Shown piece by piece: positions 9,627 to 18,843 of a DNA stretch of 36,801 nucleotides. The notes under the pieces were generated by a model. The model had not been told where the DNA came from, did no database searches, and saw only the letters and a program-made list of their open reading frames with translations. Both the position numbers and the translations under genes were made by a program. The DNA is from Campylobacter sp. (GTDB lineage Bacteria; Campylobacterota; Campylobacteria; Campylobacterales; Campylobacteraceae). Positions within the stretch are counted from its first letter, which is position 1. Each line of letters starts with the position of its first letter. The stretch lies in contig JAFLRU010000004.1 of the NCBI GenBank assembly GCA_022511325.1, forward strand, positions 1 through 36,801. Reading direction: 5' to 3'.

Positions 9627-10400
9627 ATGATACAAAAAGTGCTCATAAGTTTTATCCTCTCATTTGTATTTGCATTTGCAAATGATGATAAAACCATAGT
9701 TATAGGGATTACACCCAATCCTTTTAAAGCTTTAGTAGAATCAAATTCAAAGGATTTTGAAGATAGAGGCTATAAAATCAAAATCGTAGAATTTACAGAT
9801 TATATCTTACCAAATACTGCTCTAGCAAACAAGGAACTTGACGCAAATCTTTATCAACATAAGCCTTTTTTGGAGCAGTTCAATAAAAATCACGGCACGA
9901 ACCTTGTCGCTATAACGCCAATTATCATAGCTCCTATGGGAATTTATAGCAAAAAAATTAAAAATTTAGATGAACTCAAATTTGGTTCAAAAATTGCTAT
10001 TCCAAATGATCCTACAAATGAAAGCAGAGCCTTAGAGCTTTTAGAAAAAACGGGGCTTATCAAACTTAATGACAAGCCTTTAAAGACTCCGCTTGATATT
10101 ATAGAAAATCCTAAAGAGCTTAAATTTGTAGAACTCAAAGCTGCGCAACTTCCAAGGGCTTTAGAGGACACTCCTTTGGCGATTATCCCCACAAATTATG
10201 CTTTAGGAGCTGGACTTAATCCTCCAAAAGATGGGCTTTTCATTGAAACTAAAGACAGCCCTTATGCTATCGTTATAGCAGTGCGAAAAGGTGATGAAAA
10301 CAATGAAAAAACTCTTATCATCAAAGAACTTTTACATAGCCCAAAGGTTAAAGAATTTATAGAACAAAAATATCAAGGTTCAGTGATTCCAACCTTTTAG
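9627..10400 (+). CDS. MetQ/NLPA-family substrate-binding protein, copy 2 (tandem paralogue)
   Basis: Same length (257 aa) and shared blocks (GLIKLNDKPxKTPLDIIENPK) with the upstream gene. Confidence 0.92.
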   Translation: MIQKVLISFILSFVFAFANDDKTIVIGITPNPFKALVESNSKDFEDRGYKIKIVEFTDYILPNTALANKELDANLYQHKPFLEQFNKNHGTNLVAITPIIIAPMGIYSKKIKNLDELKFGSKIAIPNDPTNESRALELLEKTGLIKLNDKPLKTPLDIIENPKELKFVELKAAQLPRALEDTPLAIIPTNYALGAGLNPPKDGLFIETKDSPYAIVIAVRKGDENNEKTLIIKELLHSPKVKEFIEQKYQGSVIPTF

Positions 10401-10420
10401 ACAAATAAAGCCTAAAAATT

Positions 10421-10443
10421 CAAAAGCCTCCTAAGGGCTTTTG
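10421..10443 (+). terminator. Intrinsic terminator-like hairpin after second metQ
   Basis: CAAAAGCC-tcctaag-GGCTTTTG followed by TTAAATTT. Confidence 0.65.
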
Positions 10444-10490
10444 TTAAATTTAAAAAAGTAAAATTATAAAAATTTCATTTTAGGACTTTT

Positions 10491-11153
10491 ATGAATAAAG
10501 TATTTTTTTTTCTCTTTGTTTTTTTAAGTTTTGTAAGTGCTGGAAATTTAGACCAAATCAAAATTGCATTGAACAAAGAATTTACAAATAATTTTCCTAA
10601 GATTATCATCACAAAAATTGATTTAAAAACCTCTCCTTTACCCAAAGATTTTGAAGAATACGAATTTGTAAGATTAGGCAGTGGAAGATTTACGCGTTCT
10701 ATAGGTTTTGGAAGAGCTGAATTTAAAAATGCAAAAAATGAGCAAAAAAATGTTTTTTTTAAATACTTCGTAAAAGCTCGTTTAGAAGCTGTAAAAAGTA
10801 TTTCTGCTATTAAAAAAGATGAAAAATTACAAGCTTTTCATTACAAAGGTGTTTTACTTGATTTTGATAAAATTCCTCTTAATGCCCTTTCTTTAGATGA
10901 TGCACAAAATCTTATCGCCAAAAACAATATCAAAAAAAATACGATTTTAAAAGAAAATATGTTTAAAACAAATGCTTTGATTAAAAAAAACGATCCTATC
11001 ATCGGGGTTTTAAAAGATAAAGGCATTGATGTTTTAATCGAACTTGTTGCTTTACAAAGTGGAAATTTAAATGAAAAAGTGCGTGCTAAAAACAAAGACG
11101 GCAAAGTAATGCAAGGCATAGTTATAGCTAAAGATAGGATACTTTTACAATGA
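10491..11153 (+). CDS. flgA: Flagellar basal body P-ring formation protein FlgA
   Basis: Signal peptide, C-terminal SAF-like region LVALQSGNLNEKVRAKNKDGKVMQGIVIAKDRILL; length and neighbourhood match Campylobacter FlgA. Confidence 0.88.
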   Translation: MNKVFFFLFVFLSFVSAGNLDQIKIALNKEFTNNFPKIIITKIDLKTSPLPKDFEEYEFVRLGSGRFTRSIGFGRAEFKNAKNEQKNVFFKYFVKARLEAVKSISAIKKDEKLQAFHYKGVLLDFDKIPLNALSLDDAQNLIAKNNIKKNTILKENMFKTNALIKKNDPIIGVLKDKGIDVLIELVALQSGNLNEKVRAKNKDGKVMQGIVIAKDRILLQ

Positions 11154-11707
11154 AAATACTTCTTGGAATTTCAGGTTCAAGCAGCGTTCATTTGGGCTTA
11201 AAACTGCTTGAGAATTTAGAAAAAAAAGCTAAGGTTTTTTGCATCATTACAGAGGGTGCGAAGCTTAGTTTTGAAGCTGAAAACAAAAAAAAGCTCGATA
11301 AAATTTGTAAAAAACGCTTTAAAAAAGTGGTTTTTTTTGAAGATAACGACCTTAAAGCTGCGGTTTCAAGCGGCTCTTTTGGCATAAAAAAAACCATTAT
11401 CGCTCCTTGTTCTATCTCAACTCTTGCTAAAATTCACGCAGGCATTAGTGATACTTTGCTTACAAGAGCTTGTGCTGTAGCTTTAAAAGAACAAAAAAAA
11501 CTCATTTTAGGAGTTAGAGAAATGCCTTTAAGCTTTTTGAGTTTAGAACAAATGACAAAACTAAGCTCACAAGGAGTTTGCATTGCACCTCCTATTTATG
11601 CAAGTTATAGCGGAGTTAAAGACTTAGAGGATTTAGAAAATTTCATTGTAGGAAAATGGCTTAATTTGCTTAAAATCAAGCACAATTTATTCAAAAAATG
11701 GGACTGA
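11150..11707 (+). CDS. ubiX: UbiX-family flavin prenyltransferase
   Basis: LLGISGSSSVHLGLKLLE, IIAPCSISTLAKIHAGISDTLLTRACAVALKEQKKLILGVREMPLS. Confidence 0.92.
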   Translation: MKILLGISGSSSVHLGLKLLENLEKKAKVFCIITEGAKLSFEAENKKKLDKICKKRFKKVVFFEDNDLKAAVSSGSFGIKKTIIAPCSISTLAKIHAGISDTLLTRACAVALKEQKKLILGVREMPLSFLSLEQMTKLSSQGVCIAPPIYASYSGVKDLEDLENFIVGKWLNLLKIKHNLFKKWD

Positions 11708-11785
11708 TTTTTAATAAATTTTTCCAAAAAACATTTTAATTTAAGTCGTTTTGAGTAAAATATACATTTTAAATTGGGAGAATTT

Positions 11786-12262
11786 ATGACTTGTTTATAC
11801 CCGGGAACTTTTGATCCCATTACAAATGGACATTTAGATGTAATTGTTAGGGCTTTAAAAATTTTTGATAAAGTCATTGTAGCCATTGCTAAAAGTGAGC
11901 ATAAAAGCCCTCATTTTAGTTTAGAAAGGCGTAAAGAATTCGCAAAATTAGCTACGAAAAATTTAAAAAATGTAGAAATCATTAGCTTTGAAAACTTGCT
12001 GGTGGATTTGGCTAAAGAACTTAATATCAACACCGTAATAAGAGGGCTTAGAGCGGTGAGTGATTTTGAGTATGAGCTCCAAATTGGCTACGCAAATAAT
12101 GCTCTTTGGAAAGAATTTGAAACCGTTTATTTAATGCCAAATCTTAAAAATGCTTTCATTTCAAGCTCTATAGTGCGTTCTATCATTTCACACGGAGGCG
12201 ACGCAAGTAGCCTTGTGCCAGGTGAAATTCTGCCTTTTTTAAAGGATGAAACTTGTATGTAG
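11786..12262 (+). CDS. coaD: Pantetheine-phosphate adenylyltransferase
   Basis: [37 protein letters not shown]. Start at ATG 11786 preferred over 11774. Confidence 0.96.
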   Translation: MTCLYPGTFDPITNGHLDVIVRALKIFDKVIVAIAKSEHKSPHFSLERRKEFAKLATKNLKNVEIISFENLLVDLAKELNINTVIRGLRAVSDFEYELQIGYANNALWKEFETVYLMPNLKNAFISSSIVRSIISHGGDASSLVPGEILPFLKDETCM

Positions 12263-12834
12263 CCATTGAGGGAATTGATTGTATGGGAAAAAGCACACAA
12301 ATTAGACTCTTAAAAGAAAAATTTAAAAATGCAATTTTCACACAAGAACCCGGTGCAACAGAGCTTGGAAAACATTTAAGAAAACTTTTACTTCACAAAA
12401 GCTATGCTTTTGGGAAAAAAACTGAACTTTTACTTTTTTTGGCTGATCGTAGTGAGCATTACGAAAAAATTTTAAGTAAAAATAAAAACAAGCTTATTAT
12501 TAGTGATAGAAGTCTGATTTCAGGTTTGGCTTATGCAAAAGGTTTTGATAAAAATTTTCTTTTTGAGCTTAATGCTTTTGTCTTAAATCATTTTTTTCCT
12601 GAAAAAATTATATTTTTAGAGGGTTCTAGAGAACTCATAGAAAAAAGGCTTTCTAAAAAAAGACTCGATAGTATAGAAAAACGCGGAATAGAATATTTTA
12701 TTGAAATTCAAAAAGAACTCAAACAAAGTCTGATTTTCATTGAAAAAAAAATCAAAACTAAAATTTTAAACCTCAATGCCGCAGACACAAAGGAGAATTT
12801 ACATAAACAAATAAAGGACTTTATCGATGATTAA
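12253..12834 (+). CDS. tmk: Thymidylate kinase
   Basis: [47 protein letters not shown]. Starts at TTG inside the coaD 3' end. Confidence 0.95.
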   Translation: MYVAIEGIDCMGKSTQIRLLKEKFKNAIFTQEPGATELGKHLRKLLLHKSYAFGKKTELLLFLADRSEHYEKILSKNKNKLIISDRSLISGLAYAKGFDKNFLFELNAFVLNHFFPEKIIFLEGSRELIEKRLSKKRLDSIEKRGIEYFIEIQKELKQSLIFIEKKIKTKILNLNAADTKENLHKQIKDFIDD

Positions 12835-14053
12835 TGCTTTAAGAGGAATGAAAGATTTAGAAGGTAAAAACGCTTTTTATTACGAAAAAATCATCAAAAC
12901 TTGTGAAGAAGTGGCAAAAAATTATGGTTTTAGTTTTATTGCAACCCCTCATTTAGAACTTAGCAAACTCTTTAAACGAAGCGTTGGAGAAAGCTCTGAT
13001 ATTGTCGGGAAAGAAATGTATGAATTTATTGATAAAGGTGGCAATGAAGTTTGTTTAAGACCTGAAGGCACTGCAGGAATTGTGCGTTCTTATATCGAGC
13101 AAAAATTTGATAAAACTGGGAGTGTTAAACGTTGGTTTTATCACGGCTCTATGTTTCGCTACGAAAGACCACAAAAAGGACGTTTGAGAGAATTTCATCA
13201 ATTTGGAGTTGAAAGTTTTGGAAATCAAAGCGTGTATGAAGATGTGAGTTTGATACTAATGTTGGCTGAAATTTTTAATCGCCTTGAGATTAAATTTAAA
13301 CTCTTGCTTAATTCTTTAGGTTGCGTCTCCTGTTTGCCAAATTACCGCGAAAAACTTGTAGCTTTTTTAAACACCAAAGAAAATTTATGCGAAGATTGCA
13401 AAAGACGCATAAAATTTAATCCTATACGCGTTTTAGATTGCAAAAACGAGCATTGTGGGGAACTTCTAAGCAATGCACCTCTTTTAAATTCAAGTCTTTG
13501 TGAAACTTGCAAGAAGGATTTTGAACTTTTACAAAATGCTCTTAAAGATAATGATATAGACTTTGAGCTTGATTTTAGGCTTGTGCGTGGGCTTGATTAT
13601 TATAGCAAAAGTGCTTTTGAGTTTATCAGCGATGAAATTGGTGCAAAAGCTGCGATTGCAGGAGGTGGTAGATACGACAAACTCATCGAGCATTTAGAAG
13701 GAAAAAGTGGCTTTGGTATAGGTTTTGCAATAGGTATTGAAAGACTCATTGCAATCTTAGAACAAAAAGAGCAAGAAGCCTTAAGAGAGGGAATTTATCT
13801 TTGTGCTTTAGACGAACTTTATATCCCAAAACTTCTAAAAATTGCTACCAAGTTAAGAAAAAACAGAAAAGTATTTTTATCTTATGAGGCTAAAAAACTT
13901 GCAAAACATCTCTCAAACGCAGATGCTATAAATGCTCAAATTTTCTTATGTATGGGTGAAAATGAAGCTAAAAACAATGCTTTATTTTACAAAAATTTAG
14001 AAAATAAAACCGAAAAAGAACTTTTGATTATAAATTTGGAGAAAGAATTATGA
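12827..14053 (+). CDS. hisS: Histidyl-tRNA synthetase
   Basis: RPEGTAGIVRSYIE, YHGSMFRYERPQKGRLREFHQFGVE, GLDYYSKSAFEF, AGGGRYDKL. Confidence 0.98.
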   Translation: MINALRGMKDLEGKNAFYYEKIIKTCEEVAKNYGFSFIATPHLELSKLFKRSVGESSDIVGKEMYEFIDKGGNEVCLRPEGTAGIVRSYIEQKFDKTGSVKRWFYHGSMFRYERPQKGRLREFHQFGVESFGNQSVYEDVSLILMLAEIFNRLEIKFKLLLNSLGCVSCLPNYREKLVAFLNTKENLCEDCKRRIKFNPIRVLDCKNEHCGELLSNAPLLNSSLCETCKKDFELLQNALKDNDIDFELDFRLVRGLDYYSKSAFEFISDEIGAKAAIAGGGRYDKLIEHLEGKSGFGIGFAIGIERLIAILEQKEQEALREGIYLCALDELYIPKLLKIATKLRKNRKVFLSYEAKKLAKHLSNADAINAQIFLCMGENEAKNNALFYKNLENKTEKELLIINLEKEL

Positions 14054-15879
14054 TGGATTATGGCATAGACATTTGGGGTGATGATAATTTTATCATTAAA
14101 AACGGCAAGGTTTGCGTAAATTACGAAAAAAAACCTGCAATCATTGATATAGTCAAAAGCTTAAGAAATGATGGTTATAGAGGACCTTTACTTCTTCGTT
14201 TTCCTCATCTTATCCAAAAGCAAATTGAAAATATTTATGGAAGTTTTAATAAAGCCAGAAAAGAATTCAACTATAAAGGAAAATTTAATGCTGTTTATCC
14301 TCTTAAGGTTAATCAATATCCGGGTTTTGTTAAAAATCTTGTAAAGCTTGGAAAGGATTATAATTACGGACTTGAAGCAGGCTCCAAAGCTGAACTTTTA
14401 CTTGCTATGGCTTATAATAATGAAAATGCACCTATAACGGTCAATGGCTTTAAAGACAGAGAACTTATAAACATAGGTTTTATCGCCGCTGAAATGGGAC
14501 ATAATATCACTTTAACCATAGAGGGTTTAAACGAACTTGAAGCTATTATTGATATTGTCAAAGAAAGATTTCAACCAAAACCAAATATAGGATTAAGGGT
14601 GAGATTGCATTCTGCTGGAATAGGAATTTGGGCAAAAAGCGGAGGGATAAATTCTAAATTTGGGCTTACTTCAACCGAACTGATAGAAGCTGTAAATTTA
14701 CTTAAAGAAAATAAACTTTTAGAACAATTTACTATGATACATTTTCATTTGGGTTCGCAAATTAACGAAATCCATCCCTTAAAAAAAGCTCTTAATGAAG
14801 CAGGAAATATATACACAGAACTTAGAAAAATGGGAGCAAAAAATTTAAAAGCCATTAATCTAGGTGGCGGTTTAGCCGTGGAATACTCACAATTTAAAAA
14901 CGAAAAAAGCAGAAATTACACCTTAAAAGAATACGCTAATGATGTGGTTTTTATCCTTAAAAATGTCGCTGAACAAAAAAGTGATTTAGAGCCTGATATT
15001 TTCATAGAAAGCGGACGCTTTATTGCTGCAAATCACGCTGTTTTAGTTGCTCCTGTTTTAGAACTTTTTTCACAAGAATATACAGAAAGCAAACTGCTTT
15101 TAAAAAAGGATAATCCAAAGCTCATTGACGAGCTATATGACCTTTATAAAAGTATCAAAGCTTCTAATGCCTTAGAATACTTGCACGATAGTATAGATCA
15201 TTTAGAAAGTATTTTAACGCTTTTTGATTTAGGTTATGTGGATTTAAAAGACCGCTCTAATGCTGAAATTTTAACGCATTTAATTGCTAAAAAAGCCATT
15301 TCACTTTTGGGAGATAAACAAGCAGATTTACTTGCAATCCAAGATGAGGTGCAAGAAAGATATTTGGTGAATTTTTCACTTTTTCAAAGTATGCCTGATT
15401 TTTGGGGATTAAAACAAGGTTTTCCTATTATGCCACTTCATCATCTTGATGAAAAACCTACAAGAAGTGCGAGTATTTGGGATATTACTTGTGATAGTGA
15501 TGGAGAAGTTTCTTATTCTAAGGATAATCCTCTATTTCTGCACGATATTGATGTGGAAAAAGAAAACTATTTTTTAGGCTTTTTCTTAATCGGTGCTTAT
15601 CAAGAGGTTCTTGGAATGAAACACAATCTCTTTATCCACCCTACTGAAGCAACTATTAGCATCAATGAAAAAGATTATAAAATCGAAAACATCATTGAAG
15701 CACAATCTATCCTTGATACTTTAGAGGATTTAGACTATGATATACACGAAGTTATGGATATTTTAAATGAACGTATTTCAAGCTCAAAGCTTGTTAATGA
15801 AAAACAAAAAAAACATATTTTAGGAGAACTTTATCTTTTCTTAAATGATAATGGCTATCTTAAGAGTATAGGAGTATAA
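14050..15879 (+). CDS. speA: Biosynthetic arginine decarboxylase
   Basis: 609 aa; PLKVNQYPGFVKNLV, GLEAGSKAELLLAMA, HFHLGSQI, ESGRFIAANHAVL, CDSDGEVSY. Confidence 0.95.
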   Translation: MMDYGIDIWGDDNFIIKNGKVCVNYEKKPAIIDIVKSLRNDGYRGPLLLRFPHLIQKQIENIYGSFNKARKEFNYKGKFNAVYPLKVNQYPGFVKNLVKLGKDYNYGLEAGSKAELLLAMAYNNENAPITVNGFKDRELINIGFIAAEMGHNITLTIEGLNELEAIIDIVKERFQPKPNIGLRVRLHSAGIGIWAKSGGINSKFGLTSTELIEAVNLLKENKLLEQFTMIHFHLGSQINEIHPLKKALNEAGNIYTELRKMGAKNLKAINLGGGLAVEYSQFKNEKSRNYTLKEYANDVVFILKNVAEQKSDLEPDIFIESGRFIAANHAVLVAPVLELFSQEYTESKLLLKKDNPKLIDELYDLYKSIKASNALEYLHDSIDHLESILTLFDLGYVDLKDRSNAEILTHLIAKKAISLLGDKQADLLAIQDEVQERYLVNFSLFQSMPDFWGLKQGFPIMPLHHLDEKPTRSASIWDITCDSDGEVSYSKDNPLFLHDIDVEKENYFLGFFLIGAYQEVLGMKHNLFIHPTEATISINEKDYKIENIIEAQSILDTLEDLDYDIHEVMDILNERISSSKLVNEKQKKHILGELYLFLNDNGYLKSIGV

Positions 15880-15880
15880 A

Positions 15881-16510
15881 TTGGGATTTTGGAGCATTAT
15901 TAAAGAAGATTTTGAACAACCTAAAAATCAAGACCCAGCTTTTAATTCTCGCGTAGAGCTTTTTTTTAATTATCCGGGTGTTTGGGCTATTGTTAATTAT
16001 CGTTTTGCACACTTGCTTTACGAAAAAAATTTCAAACGTTTAGCAAGAATTATCAGTGGATTTTCTCAAATCATTACAGGAGTGGATTTACACCCTGAAG
16101 CTAAGATTGGAAGACGCGTGTTTTTAGACCACGCAAATGGCATTGTAATAGGACAAACAACAGTTATCGAAGACGATGTTTTAATTTATCAAGGTGTAAC
16201 TTTGGGTGCAACGAGCTTAGAAAGAAATATCAAAAGACACCCTACCATTAAAAGTGGTGTTATCATCGGTTCAGGAGCTAAAATTCTTGGCGACATTACC
16301 ATAGGGGAAAATGCAAAAATTGGCTCAAATGCCGTGGTGGTTAAAGATGTCGGTGCGGGTTTAACCGCAGTTGGAATTCCAGCTTATATAGTTGAACACA
16401 ATAAAAAGAAAGAAAAAAGTCGTGCTATAGACGAGCTTTGCGAAAATAAACTCGATAAACTTGAAAGCGAACTTTTAGAGCTTAAAAAGAAAATTAAAAA
16501 AACAAAATGA
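15881..16510 (+). CDS. cysE: Serine O-acetyltransferase
   Basis: DLHPEAKIGRRVFLDHANGIVIGQTTVIEDDVLIYQGVTLGAT left-handed beta-helix; TTG start directly after speA. Confidence 0.93.
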   Translation: MGFWSIIKEDFEQPKNQDPAFNSRVELFFNYPGVWAIVNYRFAHLLYEKNFKRLARIISGFSQIITGVDLHPEAKIGRRVFLDHANGIVIGQTTVIEDDVLIYQGVTLGATSLERNIKRHPTIKSGVIIGSGAKILGDITIGENAKIGSNAVVVKDVGAGLTAVGIPAYIVEHNKKKEKSRAIDELCENKLDKLESELLELKKKIKKTK

Positions 16511-16630
16511 AAATTTTAGATTTCTTAGCTTACCACTCCTAAAATCGCAATTTTAGTTAAATAAACTCAAAATAAAAGTCAAAAATTTAATAATTTTAGC
16601 TAAAATAATAAAAAATTCTAAGGATAAAAA

Positions 16631-17803
16631 ATGTTAAGCAAAAGATCGCAAGTTTTAGGAGAATCCATAACTCTAGCCATTACAGCTCTTGCTAATGAAC
16701 TTAAAGCAAAAGGTGAAAATGTTATTAGTTTTTCCGCAGGCGAACCTGACTTTGATACCCCGCAAATCATCAAAAATGCAGCCATTAAAGCCATAGAAAA
16801 AGGTTGTGGAAAATATACAGCAGTTGCTGGTATAAACGAAGTTTTAGAGGCAATAAAAAATAAACTTAAAAAAGATAATAAACTTGATTATGAACTTAAA
16901 GAAATCATCACAAATGTTGGAGCTAAACATTCTTTATTTGAGTGCATTGAATGCTTAGTTGAAAAAGGCGATGAAGTAATAATCCCAAGTCCATATTGGG
17001 TGAGTTATCCTGAAATGGTAAAATTTGCTGAGGGAGTGCCTGTTTTTATTGAAGGCTTAGAAGAAAATGGTTTTAAAATTACAGCAAATCAGCTTCAAAA
17101 GGCTATCACTCCTAAAACCAAACTTTTGATTTTAAACTCACCCTCAAATCCTGTGGGTTCTATTTATTCTAAAGAAGAACTTACTGCCTTAGCAAAGGTT
17201 TTAGAAGGCACAAAGATAATAGTTTTGAGCGATGAAATGTATGAAAAACTCCGCTATGATAATGTAGAATTTCACGCTTTTGCAAGCATAAGTGAAGATG
17301 CCTTGCAAAGATGCGTTACGATTAATGGACTAAGCAAATGTGGAGCTATGCCTGGTTGGCGTTTTGGCTATATGGCAAGTAAAAATAAAGATTTAATTTC
17401 AGCTGTAAAAAGACTACAAGGGCAAAGCACCTCAAATATTTGTTCTATCACTCAACACGCAGCCATTGTTGCACTCAATGGAGAATGCGATGCAGATATA
17501 GAAAATATGAGAAAAGCCTTTGAAAAAAGACGCAATATAGGCTTAGAAATGTTAAATAAAATTCCAAATATTAATGTTTATAAACCTGAAGGAGCTTTTT
17601 ATTTTTTCGTTAATATTTCTAAAATTGAAAAAGACTCTATGAAATTTTGTCAAAAATTGCTCGAAATTCAAAAAGTTGCTGTGGTTCCTGGGGTTGGTTT
17701 TGGAATGGAAGGGTATTTTAGAATTTCTTATGCAACAAGTGAAGAAAACATCAAAGAAGGACTGAAAAGAATTACCGAATTTATTAAAAGCTATAAATCT
17801 TAA
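16631..17803 (+). CDS. aspB: Aspartate aminotransferase (class I PLP)
   Basis: SFSAGEPDFDTP, NSPSNPVGSIYS, NGLSKCGAMPGWRFGYMA, FRISYATSEENI. Confidence 0.92.
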   Translation: MLSKRSQVLGESITLAITALANELKAKGENVISFSAGEPDFDTPQIIKNAAIKAIEKGCGKYTAVAGINEVLEAIKNKLKKDNKLDYELKEIITNVGAKHSLFECIECLVEKGDEVIIPSPYWVSYPEMVKFAEGVPVFIEGLEENGFKITANQLQKAITPKTKLLILNSPSNPVGSIYSKEELTALAKVLEGTKIIVLSDEMYEKLRYDNVEFHAFASISEDALQRCVTINGLSKCGAMPGWRFGYMASKNKDLISAVKRLQGQSTSNICSITQHAAIVALNGECDADIENMRKAFEKRRNIGLEMLNKIPNINVYKPEGAFYFFVNISKIEKDSMKFCQKLLEIQKVAVVPGVGFGMEGYFRISYATSEENIKEGLKRITEFIKSYKS

Positions 17804-17818
17804 AGATTTGTAGCTTTT
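17786..17818 (+). terminator. Terminator-like hairpin whose loop is the aspB stop codon
   Basis: AAAAGCTATAAATCT-TAA-AGATTTGTAGCTTTT then TGTTTTC; 15-bp stem with one mismatch/wobble. Confidence 0.65.
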
Positions 17819-18033
17819 GTTTTCAAAAAATTTATGACTTTGTTAAAGCTTCCTAGAAATATTTTTCTATGGTTATTTTTGTGTAATTTCTGTAATCACC
17901 CTCTTTTATTTTGGTTTAATTTGCTTAATAAATATTATCGCTATTTATAAATCTCGTCGACTAGAACACAATCAAAGAAATATAAAGGTTTAATTTCATT
18001 GAACGACCTTTAATTAATAAAACAAAATTTCAA

Positions 18034-18843
18034 TCAAATAAAATCTGCGATTTTAGAGCCAAATTTAAGTTCATCAGTATTTTTTATATTGAAATTTAAA
18101 TGTCCTTTTTGTGAGATTAAAACTATAGTAGAACCTAGTTCAAAATACCCTAACTCCTCGCCTTTTTTAAATTTTAAATTTTCATAGACACGGCTAAAAT
18201 TATGAGAATTTTCAGCATTAGTTTTAATGCTTTCATCAAAATGAAAACGCATTTTACCTACATTTTGAGCTCCGACAAAAACAAGCCAAAAAATAAAACC
18301 TTTTTCACTTTTGCACTTTAAACTCACTCTTTCATTTTTCGTATAAAGATTGGAAATTTTCTCCAAATGCTTTTGATTGACGCTATAAAGTGAACCTCTT
18401 GTATAAACAGCTTTAAGAATTTCTAAATCACAAGGAGCGTGATAACGATGATAATCCTTAGGTGAAAGATAGATATTGACATAATCAAGCCCATTTTGAG
18501 TTTCATTTTTTTCGAAATTTTCTTTTAAAAGTTCCTCTACGCTATAAGTATGCCCCTTGATGCTGAAAGCAAAATACTCATCTTCAGCCAAAAAAGCTTG
18601 TCCGCTTTGAAACACCCTACCATCACTTGGGCTTATAAAACCACTTTCAAACTCACGAGTTTTTTGCAAGCTCCTTGTAAAAAGAGCATTAAGGCTCTCA
18701 TATTCACTAGGAGCTTTAAATTCACTCATATCGATTTTAAAATATCTTACATAATTTTCATTGATGAAATTTTGCAAAGGTTTAAAGAATTTAAATCCCG
18801 CTATAAGCCCAAAAAGCTTTGAACTTTGATTTGAACAACTCAT
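18034..18843 (-). CDS. psd: Phosphatidylserine decarboxylase proenzyme
   Basis: FELGSTIVLI (LGST self-cleavage site), PSDGRV, YLSPKDYHRYHAPC. Confidence 0.96.
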   Translation of the reverse strand: MSCSNQSSKLFGLIAGFKFFKPLQNFINENYVRYFKIDMSEFKAPSEYESLNALFTRSLQKTREFESGFISPSDGRVFQSGQAFLAEDEYFAFSIKGHTYSVEELLKENFEKNETQNGLDYVNIYLSPKDYHRYHAPCDLEILKAVYTRGSLYSVNQKHLEKISNLYTKNERVSLKCKSEKGFIFWLVFVGAQNVGKMRFHFDESIKTNAENSHNFSRVYENLKFKKGEELGYFELGSTIVLISQKGHLNFNIKNTDELKFGSKIADFI

